DNA from: Rubrivivax gelatinosus
GTDB taxonomy: Bacteria > Pseudomonadota > Gammaproteobacteria > Burkholderiales > Burkholderiaceae_C
DNA length: 56,932 nucleotides
Assembly: GCF_016583785.1 (NCBI RefSeq)
Contig: NZ_NRRU01000023.1
Span: 1 to 56,932, forward strand
Reading direction: 5' to 3'
Shown: piece after piece, positions 1-8,101 of the stretch
Layout: each line of letters begins with the position of its first letter
How positions within the stretch are numbered: the first letter of the stretch is position 1
Translations under genes and position numbers: made by a program
Notes under the pieces: model-generated
The model's input: the letters and a program-made list of their open reading frames with translations, nothing else
Databases searched by the model: none
What the model was told of the DNA's origin: nothing

Positions 1-3000
1 TGCAGCGCCCGCGCCCAGCGCTCGGCCTCGTCGGGCGGCGACGAGGTGTCCAGCAGCGTGCCGTCGGCAGCGCCCGGCGGCGCGGCGTCGGCCAGCGCCT
101 GCGCGGTCGCGGCCAGCTCGGCCAGGGACGCGCGCAAGGCCGTGCCCTCGGTGGCCCGCGTCAGCGCCGCTTCCCACTGCGCCGCGAAGCGCTGCACCGG
201 CAACGCCTGCGGTGTGCCGTCGACCGCCTGCTGCAGCAGCCGCAGCGGGTCGGCCAGCCCGTGCAGCAGCCGCAGCGGCCGCGGCGGCGCCGCCGCCAGC
301 TCCAGCAGCCCGGCGCGAAGCGTCAGCAGGTGGCCCGCCAGGTTGCCGCTGTCGACGGTGGAGACGTAGGCCGGGCGCAGCGGCTGCAGCGTCTCGGTGT
401 CGTACCAGTTCAGCCAGTGGCCGCGGTGGCGCTCCATCCGGTCCAGCGTGTCCAGCGTCGCGGCGGTGCGCTCCAGCAGTTCCGCGTCGCCGACCCAGCC
501 GAAGTCGTGCGCCGCCAGCGTCGCCAGCAGCGACAGGCCGATGTTCGTCGGCGAGGTGCGGCGGGCCAGGCGCGCGACCGGCTGCAGCTGCACGTTGTCG
601 GGTGGCAGGTGGTGGTCGGCCGGGCCGACGTAGGTCTCGAAGAAGGCCCAGGTCCGGCGCGCCAGCAGCCGCAGTTCCCCGCGCCCGGCATCGTCGAGCG
701 TGTCGATGCTGGGCGGCAGCGGCAGGTCGACCCACCAGACGATGAACGGCGAGACGAACCACGCCAGCAGCAGCGGCGTCGCCAGCGGCAGCACCTCGGG
801 CCGCCAGACGGCCAGGGCCTGATGCACGAGCACCGCCAGCAGCGGGCCCGCGGCCAGCCGCAGCGCCGCCTGCGCCAGCGCCGCCCAGGCGTCGGACGTC
901 CGGTCGCGCCCCAGCTCCGACGACGGCTGCCACTGGAGCAGCAGCCGCCGCGAAACGTGCAGGCGCCACAGCGTGCGCGCCACGGCGTCCAGGCTGTAAT
1001 GCGCCTCGTGCGGCAACACCGCCAGCGTCACCACGGCCTGCCGCAGGTGGCGCCAGGCCGACTCCGCCGCGGCACGGCCCTGCTCACCAAGGCCGGCCGG
1101 CCCAGGCCGGCGCAGCAGGTCGTTCAGCAGGCCGAGCACGGTCGGGGCGAGCAGCACCGCCAGCACCGCCGCCGTCCACAGCGCCGGCTGCGGCAGCAGC
1201 AGCCAGCCGAGCAGCAGCAAGGCGACCATCGCCGCCGCGACCAGGCTGCGGCGCAGGTTGTCGAGGATCTTCACGCGCGTCAGCAGCGACAGCGGATTGG
1301 CCACGCGCCGCGTGCGCCCGGTGCGGCCCGGGCGGGTATCGGGCACCGGCACCCACGGCAGCGCCCAGGCGGCGATCTGCCAGTCGCCGCGGATCCAGCG
1401 GTGCCGCCGCCGCGCGTCGACGTCGTAGCGCGCCGGTGGCGCCTCCGCCAGCTCGACGTCGCTCAGCAGGCCGCTGCGCGCGTAGCCGCCTTCCAGCAGG
1501 TCGTGGCTGAGCACCCGGTCGTCGGGCAGGCGGTCGCGCAGCACCGCCTCGACCGTGTCGACGTCGTAGATGCCCTTGCCGATGAACGAGCCTTCGCCGA
1601 ACAGGTCCTGGTAGATGTCGCTGACCGCACCGGTGTAGGGGTCGATGCCGGGCTCGCCGCCGAACAGCCGGCCGTAGCGCGTCTGCCCGGCGCCGACGAG
1701 CGTGGTGCCCACACGCGGCTGCAGGATGCCGTAGCCGGCGACGACGCACGGAGCACCCTGGCGGCCGCCGATCCGCGGCCGGTTCAGCGGGTGCGCCATC
1801 GTCGCGACGAACTGGCGCGCCGCGTCGCGCGGCAGCTGCGTGTCGGTGTCCAGCGTCACGACATAGCGCACGCCGGGCAGGCGTGCGACATCGCCGACGA
1901 CGAGCGAGAAGCAGCCGGGAGCGCCGTCGCGCAACAGCCGGTTGAGGTCGGCGAGCTTGCCGCGCTTGCGTTCGCGCCCGATCCACGCGCCTTCGCGCGG
2001 ATTCCAGAGCCGCGGACGGTGCAGCAGCAGGAACGGCGCGCCGGCGTAGCGCGCATTCAGCGCCTCGATGCCGTGGCGCGCATGCGCCAGCAGCGCCTCG
2101 TCGCCGGGCAGGTGTTCTTGTGCGGCGTCGGAAAAATCGGTCAGCAGTGCGAACAGCAGCTGCGGGTCGCGGTTCGCGAGGTGGCGAACTTCGAGCGCTT
2201 CGAGCAGCGCGTCGGCCCCGGCGGCGTCTGCCAGCATCGTCGGCACGACGACCAGGGTGCGGTCCTCTGCGGGGATGCCGTCGGCGTAGTCCAGCCGCGG
2301 CAGCGCGTCGGGAGCGACGCCACGCATCGCGATCGCGTTGACGACGACGACCGCGAACTGGCTGGCCACGAACAGCAGCGCCAGCAAGGCCGCGGCGGTC
2401 CACGCGGCGCCGGCCGGCGCGAGCGCGAAACCCTGCGTCGCCAGCGCGATGACCGCGGCCATCACCACCGCCGTGACGGCGACGACGCCGCCACCGTAGG
2501 CCGCCAGCGGATGCCGCGCGAGGGCGCGGCGGGCCCGCAGGGGCCACGGCAGGCGCATCGCCACCGCGCGCTCCAGTTCGGGCCGGCCGGCGTCCCGCAG
2601 CCACCAGCCGACATGCGACTGCGGCAGTGCCGCTGCCGCGCGCGCCAGCCGCAGCGCCGCCTCGGCGACCTGCTGCTCGTCGGCATCGGCGTGGCGCGCG
2701 ACACGTTCGACCTCGTGGCGGTAATGGTCGCGCGTCGCGAAGTCCATCCGGCGGTAGACGCCGGGCGGATCGGCCTGCAGCGTGCGCTCGACGACCGATT
2801 GCGCCTCGACGAAGTCGCGCCAGTCGGTGGCGTCCAGCAGCCGCAGCCCGGCGATGCTGTTGCTGACGGCCACCTGGGCCGCCGCCTGCCCCTGCGCCTC
2901 GGCCTTGACCAGGGAGTCCACCGTCGCGCCTTGTTCGGTCAGCCGCTGTTCGACCCAGTTCAGCGCCAGAGCGAGCGCCGGGGCGCCGCCGTGCACCCGA

Positions 3001-3773
3001 CGCGAGAGCTCGGCGACGAATGGCGGTGTCAGCGGCGGCCGCGAGCGCGCCATGTCGGCCACGACGAGGATCAGGTCGCCCGGTTCGCGCCGGGCGACCT
3101 CGGTCAGGCGGTCGACCCAGCGGCCGGCGGTCTCGCGCTCGAGCAGGCTGCGCGCGACGCCGGCCGCGACGCGGCGGAGGTTCTCGATCAAGGCCAGCCG
3201 CAGCATGATCGGCACCGCCCACAGCTCGCCGAGCTGCAGCGGCTGCACCGTCTGGTAGGACGAGACGAAGCGCATCAGGACGCCGCGGTCCAGGCGCCCG
3301 TCGGTGTGCGCGACGGCCAGCAGCGTCAGCGCGTAGACGCGCGGCAGGCCCTGGTGCGGACCGTCGATCAGGCGCGGCAGCTCGCGGCTGTAGCCGGGCG
3401 GGAGATGACGTCGTGCAGTGAGGATCTCCTCGCCGATCAGGTACCAGTTGTCGAGCAGCCACTCGCCAGCCGGCGTCGCGCGCTGCGCGGCATCGGCGCG
3501 GCCGCTCAGCAAGGCGCAGGTCTGCGCCAGCGCAGCCTCGTTGTCGGCAAGCCGGTCAAGCAGTTCGTCCCGGCCGCGCGAGGTCGCGACGCGGTGTTCC
3601 GACGCCAGGCGCAGGCCGAGTTGCTCCATCTCGTCGGCTGTCAGCAGCTCGGCGCGCAGGGGCGCGTCGTCACCCGCCATCGACCCTGGGGCCGCCTGCG
3701 CGAGCCACGGGTGCCCCGGCCTCCGCCAGCCGGCGGCTCGCCAGCGTGCGAACGGAGTCTTCGGTGTCGTCAT
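1..3773 (-). CDS. ndvB: Cyclic beta-1,2-glucan synthase, NdvB/ChvB type (3' part outside window)
   Basis: Only the first ~1257 codons are present; the frame runs off the left edge, and the family is about 2,800 residues long, so this is less than half the protein. Reading down from 3773, the N-terminal part carries blocks typical of the family, such as GEWLLDNWYLIGEE and HLPPGYSRELPRLIDG. Further in come the GT84 glycosyltransferase region with a DIYQDLFGEGSFIGKGIYDV-like stretch, a RRHRWIRGDWQI block, and several hydrophobic membrane segments. The enzyme polymerises UDP-glucose into cyclic beta-1,2-glucan at the inner membrane and phosphorolytically trims it; the glucan serves osmo-adaptation and envelope integrity. 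I chose ATG 3773 because the frame stays open; ATG at 3680 (MAGDDAPLRAE) is the alternative and neither has a strong ribosome binding site. A long antisense open frame here is a GC-bias shadow. Confidence 0.85.
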   Translation of the reverse strand, partial: MTTPKTPFARWRAAGWRRPGHPWLAQAAPGSMAGDDAPLRAELLTADEMEQLGLRLASEHRVATSRGRDELLDRLADNEAALAQTCALLSGRADAAQRATPAGEWLLDNWYLIGEEILTARRHLPPGYSRELPRLIDGPHQGLPRVYALTLLAVAHTDGRLDRGVLMRFVSSYQTVQPLQLGELWAVPIMLRLALIENLRRVAAGVARSLLERETAGRWVDRLTEVARREPGDLILVVADMARSRPPLTPPFVAELSRRVHGGAPALALALNWVEQRLTEQGATVDSLVKAEAQGQAAAQVAVSNSIAGLRLLDATDWRDFVEAQSVVERTLQADPPGVYRRMDFATRDHYRHEVERVARHADADEQQVAEAALRLARAAAALPQSHVGWWLRDAGRPELERAVAMRLPWPLRARRALARHPLAAYGGGVVAVTAVVMAAVIALATQGFALAPAGAAWTAAALLALLFVASQFAVVVVNAIAMRGVAPDALPRLDYADGIPAEDRTLVVVPTMLADAAGADALLEALEVRHLANRDPQLLFALLTDFSDAAQEHLPGDEALLAHARHGIEALNARYAGAPFLLLHRPRLWNPREGAWIGRERKRGKLADLNRLLRDGAPGCFSLVVGDVARLPGVRYVVTLDTDTQLPRDAARQFVATMAHPLNRPRIGGRQGAPCVVAGYGILQPRVGTTLVGAGQTRYGRLFGGEPGIDPYTGAVSDIYQDLFGEGSFIGKGIYDVDTVEAVLRDRLPDDRVLSHDLLEGGYARSGLLSDVELAEAPPARYDVDARRRHRWIRGDWQIAAWALPWVPVPDTRPGRTGRTRRVANPLSLLTRVKILDNLRRSLVAAAMVALLLLGWLLLPQPALWTAAVLAVLLAPTVLGLLNDLLRRPGPAGLGEQGRAAAESAWRHLRQAVVTLAVLPHEAHYSLDAVARTLWRLHVSRRLLLQWQPSSELGRDRTSDAWAALAQAALRLAAGPLLAVLVHQALAVWRPEVLPLATPLLLAWFVSPFIVWWVDLPLPPSIDTLDDAGRGELRLLARRTWAFFETYVGPADHHLPPDNVQLQPVARLARRTSPTNIGLSLLATLAAHDFGWVGDAELLERTAATLDTLDRMERHRGHWLNWYDTETLQPLRPAYVSTVDSGNLAGHLLTLRAGLLELAAAPPRPLRLLHGLADPLRLLQQAVDGTPQALPVQRFAAQWEAALTRATEGTALRASLAELAATAQALADAAPPGAADGTLLDTSSPPDEAERWARAL

Positions 3774-4172
3774 CGGATGCGCCGATACAGCAATCGGCGC
3801 TCCCGGCCTGCGCGCGGGCCGAGCGCACGGCGCTCGGACTGTGGGGGCACTCCGACTGCCGGTCACGGCCGCCTAAAGCCGATCACGCGACACGCTAGGC
3901 CGGCTGCTGGGTCGGGGGGGCTGGCAGTTGCCCGCCTACCAGCGGAGCGCGCTCGACGGTGGTACCCGGTCAGCGGCGACTTCCGCCGTGTCCCAGCCTC
4001 AATCCAGGCCGGCTCGTTGTCTCACCAGCTGACCCTGAGCGTCGCAGCGGGAATCACAGCAAACGCCAGTTTCCAGCGCCTGTCGCCGGGATGGCCGGCG
4101 TTGTCGATCGGTGTCGAGGGAAGAGGCGGCTGGCAGCCGTTTGGTCCCCCGAAGTAACCGCAGGAAAAAGAA
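3774..4172. other. Intergenic region upstream of ndvB, no gene seen
   Basis: About 400 bases between the ndvB start and the terminator of the tRNA-His transcript. I see no RNA gene, no repeat shared with the rest of the window and no convincing coding frame. The ndvB promoter must lie here but I cannot point to clear -35/-10 boxes. Confidence 0.4.
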
Positions 4173-4190
4173 AAGGCCCCGCAGGGCCTT
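4173..4190 (-). terminator. Intrinsic terminator after tRNA-His
   Basis: Stem AAGGCCC / GGGCCTT with a 4-base loop. On the minus strand it is followed by a T-rich tract (TTTTCTTTTTCC), as expected for the end of the ppiD / tRNA-His transcript. Confidence 0.8.
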
Positions 4191-4208
4191 GATTCTTAAC
4201 GCGATTTT

Positions 4209-4285
4209 TGGGGTGGCTGATGGGACTCGAACCCACGACGACCAGAATCACAATCTGGGACTCTACCAACTGAGCTACAGCCACC
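4209..4285 (-). tRNA. tRNA-His (GTG anticodon)
   Basis: The reverse complement folds as a full cloverleaf: acceptor GTGGCTG pairs with CAGCCAC, the D-arm contains AGCTCAGTTGGTAGAG, the anticodon stem CCAGA/TCTGG surrounds a loop with GTG, and the T-arm contains GGGTTCGAGTCCC. The extra G(-1) diagnostic of tRNA-His is encoded (4285) opposite C73, and CCA is encoded at the 3' end. It lies 39 bp downstream of ppiD. Confidence 0.95.
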
Positions 4286-4324
4286 GCAGCAAAGAAATGG
4301 GAGTATAGCGCGAACGCGCGCGGT

Positions 4325-6232
4325 TCAAGGCGTTGCCGACTTGGCCGCAGCGGAAACCGCGGCTTCCTTGATCTCGGCCTTGGTGCGGCGCTTGAGCGCG
4401 TCCAGGTAGGCCAGCGCCTCGGCGGTGGCCCAGGTCTGGGCGAGCTGCTGCTGCAGCATCGAGTCGGTCGCGGCCTCGGCCTCGCGCGGCAGCACCTGGG
4501 TGATGCGGGCGACCGCATAACCCTGGGCACCGAGGTCGACGCCGACGACGGCCGGCAGCTTCTTCGCGTCGGCCTTGAGCACCGCTTCGAGCAGCGGACG
4601 CGGCAGCCCCAGCGGTTGCGCACGCGACACCGTCAGCACGATCGGCAGGTTTTCGTTCGGCGCCTTCTTCAACGCTTCCACGCGCTTGGCGCCCTCGGCA
4701 CGTGCCAGCGCCGCGGCCTTGTCGCCGATCACGGCTTCGCGCACGCGCTCGCGCACCTCGGCCAGCGGCAGCGTGCGCGCCGGCGTGTGGCTGACGATGC
4801 GAGCCGAAGCGAGCTGGCTCGGGCCGATTTCGACGGCGTCGGTGTTGCGCTTGTTGCGCACCGCGTCGTCGCCGAACACGGCCTCCAGCAGCTTGGCCGA
4901 GGCCAGCGCGCCGCTGGCGCCTTGCGCCGGCTGGCGCAGCACGGTGGCGGTCTGCTTGCTCAGCTTGAGCTTGTCGACCACCGGCTGCAGGCTGTCGGAC
5001 TGTTCGTAGACGGTGTTCGTGAAGGTCTCGGCGGCTTCGGCGTAGCGGCGCTGCGCGAGCGAGCGGCGCACTTCCTGCTCGACCTCGGCACGCACCGACT
5101 CGAAGGCCTTCTTCTGGCCGCCGCGAATGCCGGTGAGCGTGATGATGTGATAGCCGAAATCGGTCTCGACCAGGTTGCTGATCTCGCCCGGCTTCATCGC
5201 GTAGACCGCGTCCTCGAAGGCCTTGGTCATCATGCCGCGGCCGAAGAAGTCGAGGTCGCCGCCGCGCCCGGCAGAACCCGGGTCCTGCGAGTTCTTGCGC
5301 GCGATCTCGGCGAACGAGGTCGGCGAGCGGCGCACGTCGGCCAGCAACTGCTCGGCGCGCGCCTTGGCGGCCTTCTTGTCGTCGGCCGAGGCAGAGGCGT
5401 CGACCTTCACCAGGATGTGACTCGCGCGGCGCTCCTCGGCCTGCGTGTAGCGGCTCGCGTTCTCGTCGTAGTAGCGGCGCAGGTCCTCCTCGGGCACGGC
5501 GACGTCCTTGGCGAGAGCAGCCAGGTCGAGCACGACGTATTCGATCTTCGCCTGCTCGGGCGCGCGGAAATCGGCCGCGTGCGCCTCGTAGTAGGCCTGC
5601 AGGTCGGCGTCGGCCGGCGTGACCTGGGCGCGGTAGGCATTGGCGTCGAAGCGCTGGATCTGCACCGCGCGCCGCTGCAGCAGCGCGTCGAGCGAGGTTG
5701 CAGCCACCGCCGGCGGCGTGAACGAGGACTGGGCGACGGCGCCCAGCACCTGCTGCATGCCGAACTCCTGGCGCAGCTGCTGCTCGAAGCCCTGCACGCT
5801 CAGGCCCTGCGCGGCGAGCAGTTCGCGGTTGACGCTGCCGTCGGGGTTGCGAAGGCTCGCGAACTGCGGGTCGGTGAGGAACAGGCGCTGCAGCCGCTCG
5901 TCGTCGGGCACCAGGTGGAACTGGCGCGCGGTGGCGATCAGCACGCGGTCGCGCACCAGGCCTTCGAGCGTGTCGCGGCGCATCTCGGGAGACTCCAGCG
6001 TCTTGGCGTCGATCTCCGGGCGCTGGCGGCGCAGCCGCTCGATGTTGGTGCGGTGGGTGTTCTCCCACTCGTCGCGGCTGATGGACTGGCCGTCGACCGC
6101 AGCCACCGTGACGGCCCCGCCCTCGGTGAAGCGCGAGTAGCCCTGGATCCCGAAGAAGATGAACGACGGGAAGATCAGCAACACCATGATGCCCAGCATC
6201 AGGCGCGAGTGGGTGCGAACGAAATCGAACAT
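4325..6232 (-). CDS. ppiD: Peptidyl-prolyl cis-trans isomerase D (periplasmic chaperone)
   Basis: 635 residues, the normal size for PpiD. A short cytosolic N-terminus is followed by one membrane anchor (about residues 11-29), a SurA-N-like chaperone region (about 40-230), a parvulin-type rotamase domain (about 268-368, with SHILVKV and GYHIITLTGIR) and a helical C-terminal chaperone region. The family sits in the inner membrane facing the periplasm and assists proteins leaving the Sec translocon. Its position between tRNA-Val/hupB and tRNA-His is the usual betaproteobacterial arrangement. The ATG at 6232 gives a conventional N-in anchor. Parvulin domains of PpiD proteins are often weakly active, so catalysis is not proven here. 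Confidence 0.95.
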   Translation of the reverse strand: MFDFVRTHSRLMLGIMVLLIFPSFIFFGIQGYSRFTEGGAVTVAAVDGQSISRDEWENTHRTNIERLRRQRPEIDAKTLESPEMRRDTLEGLVRDRVLIATARQFHLVPDDERLQRLFLTDPQFASLRNPDGSVNRELLAAQGLSVQGFEQQLRQEFGMQQVLGAVAQSSFTPPAVAATSLDALLQRRAVQIQRFDANAYRAQVTPADADLQAYYEAHAADFRAPEQAKIEYVVLDLAALAKDVAVPEEDLRRYYDENASRYTQAEERRASHILVKVDASASADDKKAAKARAEQLLADVRRSPTSFAEIARKNSQDPGSAGRGGDLDFFGRGMMTKAFEDAVYAMKPGEISNLVETDFGYHIITLTGIRGGQKKAFESVRAEVEQEVRRSLAQRRYAEAAETFTNTVYEQSDSLQPVVDKLKLSKQTATVLRQPAQGASGALASAKLLEAVFGDDAVRNKRNTDAVEIGPSQLASARIVSHTPARTLPLAEVRERVREAVIGDKAAALARAEGAKRVEALKKAPNENLPIVLTVSRAQPLGLPRPLLEAVLKADAKKLPAVVGVDLGAQGYAVARITQVLPREAEAATDSMLQQQLAQTWATAEALAYLDALKRRTKAEIKEAAVSAAAKSATP

Positions 6233-6288
6233 CGGTGTGTGGGGATTCGGGGGGCCTGGGCGGGCGGAAAGCAGGCCCTGAAGCGAAA

Positions 6289-6312
6289 GAAGGCGAACCA
6301 GGGTTCGCCTTC
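6289..6312 (-). terminator. Hairpin between tRNA-Val and ppiD
   Basis: An 11-bp inverted repeat GAAGGCGAACC / GGTTCGCCTTC with a minimal loop, followed on the minus strand by TTTCGCTT. It probably ends the hupB/tRNA-Val transcript or acts as a processing/attenuation hairpin; the T-tract is imperfect. Confidence 0.6.
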
Positions 6313-6363
6313 CGGGTGGGGCTCAGCGCCGCGGCATTCTATGCCGCTGCGCGAGCCGTTCTG

Positions 6364-6439
6364 TGGTGGGTGCTGACGGGTTCGAACCGCCGACCTGCGC
6401 CGTGTAAAGGCGACGCTCTACCGACTGAGCTAAGCACCC
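6364..6439 (-). tRNA. tRNA-Val (TAC anticodon)
   Basis: The reverse complement begins GGGTGCTTAGCTCAGTCGG and ends GTCAGCACCC plus ACCA. Acceptor (GGGTGC/GCACCC), D-arm and T-arm (GGCGGTTCGAACCCGTC) are complete. The anticodon loop contains TAC, which reads valine codons. CCA is encoded. It lies just downstream of hupB on the same strand. Confidence 0.94.
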
Positions 6440-6447
6440 GGTTGAAG

Positions 6448-6720
6448 TCAGACCAGCTGGTCCTTCAGGGCCTTGCCGGGACGGAACTTCGGCACCTTGG
6501 CCGCCTTGACCTCGATGGCCTCGCCGGTGCGCGGGTTGCGGCCGGTGCGCGCGGCGCGCTCCGAGACCTCGAAGGTGCCGAAACCGGCGATCGCGACGCT
6601 GTCGCCGTTCTTCAGTGCGGTCTGCACGCCGTCGAAGAGCGCTTCGAGCGCACGCGTCGCCGACGCCTTGGACAGGTCCGCCTGCTGGGCGATGTGGGCG
6701 ATCAGGTCCGTCTTGTTCAC
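6448..6720 (-). CDS. hupB: DNA-binding protein HU-beta
   Basis: 90 residues, exactly the HU size, starting [11 protein letters not shown] and carrying the family signature [21 protein letters not shown] in the DNA-embracing beta arms. It is a nucleoid-associated dimer that bends DNA non-specifically. The start codon is GTG (6718-6720), preceded by AGAGGAAA at suitable distance. In many proteobacteria hupB precedes ppiD, which supports HupB rather than HupA or IHF; IHF subunits would show different arm residues. The tRNA-Val gene begins 9 bp beyond its stop codon. Confidence 0.96.
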   Translation of the reverse strand: MNKTDLIAHIAQQADLSKASATRALEALFDGVQTALKNGDSVAIAGFGTFEVSERAARTGRNPRTGEAIEVKAAKVPKFRPGKALKDQLV

Positions 6721-6847
6721 GTACTGTTTTCCTCTTGTGTGGATGGTCTCGTGGCCCGCCGCCTCGTGGGCGCTGGCGGGCAGCCGAACGTGGAATTATC
6801 GGTCAGCCGCGACCGGCGCCGCCAAGCGCCGATTCGCGGCGCGGTCT

Positions 6848-7411
6848 TCAGCGCACCTTGGCACGGATCTCGGGGATCGCGCGCTGCAGGTAGTAGACCA
6901 TCGACCAGACGGTCAGCACCGCGGCCACCCACATCAGCCACGAGCCCCAGACCCGCGTGTCCAGGCCGAAGATGCGGCCGTCGTAGAGCAGGAAGGGGAT
7001 GGCGACCATCTGCGCCGTGGTCTTGAGCTTGCCGAGCATGTGCACCGCGACACTGCGCGCGGCGCCGATCTGCGCCATCCATTCGCGCAGCGCCGAGATC
7101 GCGATCTCGCGGCCGATGATGATCAGCGCGACGAAGACGTCGGCGCGGCCCAGGTGCACCAGGATCAGCAGCGAGGCGCAGACCAGGAACTTGTCGGCCA
7201 CCGGGTCGAGAAAGGCGCCGAAGGCCGAGGTCTGGTTGAGCTTGCGCGCCAGGAAGCCATCGAGCCAGTCGGTGAGCGCGAAGAAGACGAACATCACGGT
7301 CGCCGTCAGATTGCGCGTGCCCCACTCGAGCGGCAGGTAGTACACGCCAATGATCAGCGGAATCGCGACGATGCGCGCCCAGGTCAGCAGCGTGGGAACC
7401 GTGAAGAACAT
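6848..7411 (-). CDS. pgsA: CDP-diacylglycerol--glycerol-3-phosphate 3-phosphatidyltransferase
   Basis: 187 residues starting MFFTVPTLLTWARI. The CDP-alcohol phosphatidyltransferase signature D-G-x2-A-R-x8-G-x3-D-x3-D is visible as DWLDGFLARKLNQTSAFGAFLDPVADK. Several hydrophobic helices place it in the inner membrane. It makes phosphatidylglycerol phosphate, the committed step to phosphatidylglycerol and cardiolipin. The gene is near uvrC as in many proteobacteria, but here a lipoprotein gene and a tandem repeat separate the two. Confidence 0.95.
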   Translation of the reverse strand: MFFTVPTLLTWARIVAIPLIIGVYYLPLEWGTRNLTATVMFVFFALTDWLDGFLARKLNQTSAFGAFLDPVADKFLVCASLLILVHLGRADVFVALIIIGREIAISALREWMAQIGAARSVAVHMLGKLKTTAQMVAIPFLLYDGRIFGLDTRVWGSWLMWVAAVLTVWSMVYYLQRAIPEIRAKVR

Positions 7412-7466
7412 CGGCCGATTGTGCCGGAGCGGCCAAAGCCCCGGCTTTGCCTGCTTCAGCCCTCGC

Positions 7467-7614
7467 GCCTGACGCCTTCCGGCGGCCTGCGTCCCGCCTC
7501 AGCCCTCGCGCGTGAAATCGCGTTCGGGCCTTCGGCTGGCGCCTGACGCCTTCCGGCGTCCTGCGTCCCGCCTCAGCCCTCGCGCGTGCAATCGCGCTCC
7601 GGCCTTCGGCTGGC
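7467..7614. repeat. 74-bp direct tandem repeat, two copies
   Basis: Copies at 7467-7540 and 7541-7614 differ at only about four positions. Each unit contains small hairpins (CGCCTTCCGGCG, GCCTTCGGC). Truncated matches flank the pair: CAGCCCTCGCGC before it and GCGTGAGGCCTCAG after it, so the array may be the remnant of a longer one. It fills most of the gap between pgsA and the lipoprotein gene. Confidence 0.9.
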
Positions 7615-7624
7615 GCGTGAGGCC

Positions 7625-8101
7625 TCAGTCATCGAGCGTGCGCGGCTTGAAGCGGCGCTCGTCGTCGAACAGGAAGACTTCGACGAACTTCCAGGGCCGC
7701 GGCAGCTTCGAGACGTCGCCGAAGGGCGCGGCGCGGCGCACGGCGTCGATCGCGAGCTGGGTCGTGTCCTTGGCCTGGCTGGGCACGCGCATCACGCGCA
7801 CCTGGCGCACGTTGCCGTCGTGTTCGAGCTCGATCTCGAGCACCGGGATCGCCAGCAGCGGCTCGGGCACCGGCCCCAGGTAGCTGCGCTCCGGGTTGGC
7901 CTCGACCAGGCGCTCGGCGGCGCGGCGCCGGTACTCGTCCCAGTCGCGTGCCGGCGGCAGCGGCGTCGCCTGCGACGGCGTCACAGCGCCCGGCGGCAGC
8001 GTCGGGGTCGGGGCCGGCGGCTTGGTGCCGCAGCCGGTGATGGCCGCGCTCGCGGCGGCGACGGCGGCAGCCAGCCACCGCCTCGGTTCAGTGAAGCGCA
8101 C
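7625..8101 (-). CDS. Lipoprotein with TonB C-terminal-like domain
   Basis: 158 residues if started at GTG 8101, which has a strong GGAGGAG eight bases upstream and overlaps the end of uvrC by 14 bp, suggesting translational coupling. The N-terminus is a lipoprotein signal peptide with lipobox AITGC; the mature part begins with a Pro/Thr-rich linker and ends in a domain resembling the TonB C-terminal fold (alternating strands around [16 protein letters not shown] and WKFVEVFLF). The role is not known; such proteins are often annotated as energy-transducer-like periplasmic proteins. No TonB membrane anchor is present, so it is unlikely to be a working TonB. Confidence 0.75.
   Translation of the reverse strand: MRFTEPRRWLAAAVAAASAAITGCGTKPPAPTPTLPPGAVTPSQATPLPPARDWDEYRRRAAERLVEANPERSYLGPVPEPLLAIPVLEIELEHDGNVRQVRVMRVPSQAKDTTQLAIDAVRRAAPFGDVSKLPRPWKFVEVFLFDDERRFKPRTLDD

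Noticed and set aside
1084..3462. 792-codon minus-strand open frame overlapping ndvB in another frame
   Set aside because: Arg/Ala-rich composition with no motifs; the NdvB frame contains all recognisable blocks.
261..4157. 1,298-codon open frame on the plus strand opposite ndvB
   Set aside because: Translation is Arg/Gln/Ala-rich low complexity with no family similarity, while the opposite strand encodes NdvB. High GC removes stops in antisense frames.
7467..7614. CRISPR array
   Set aside because: The two units are contiguous 74-bp direct copies with no variable spacers, and no cas genes exist in the window.
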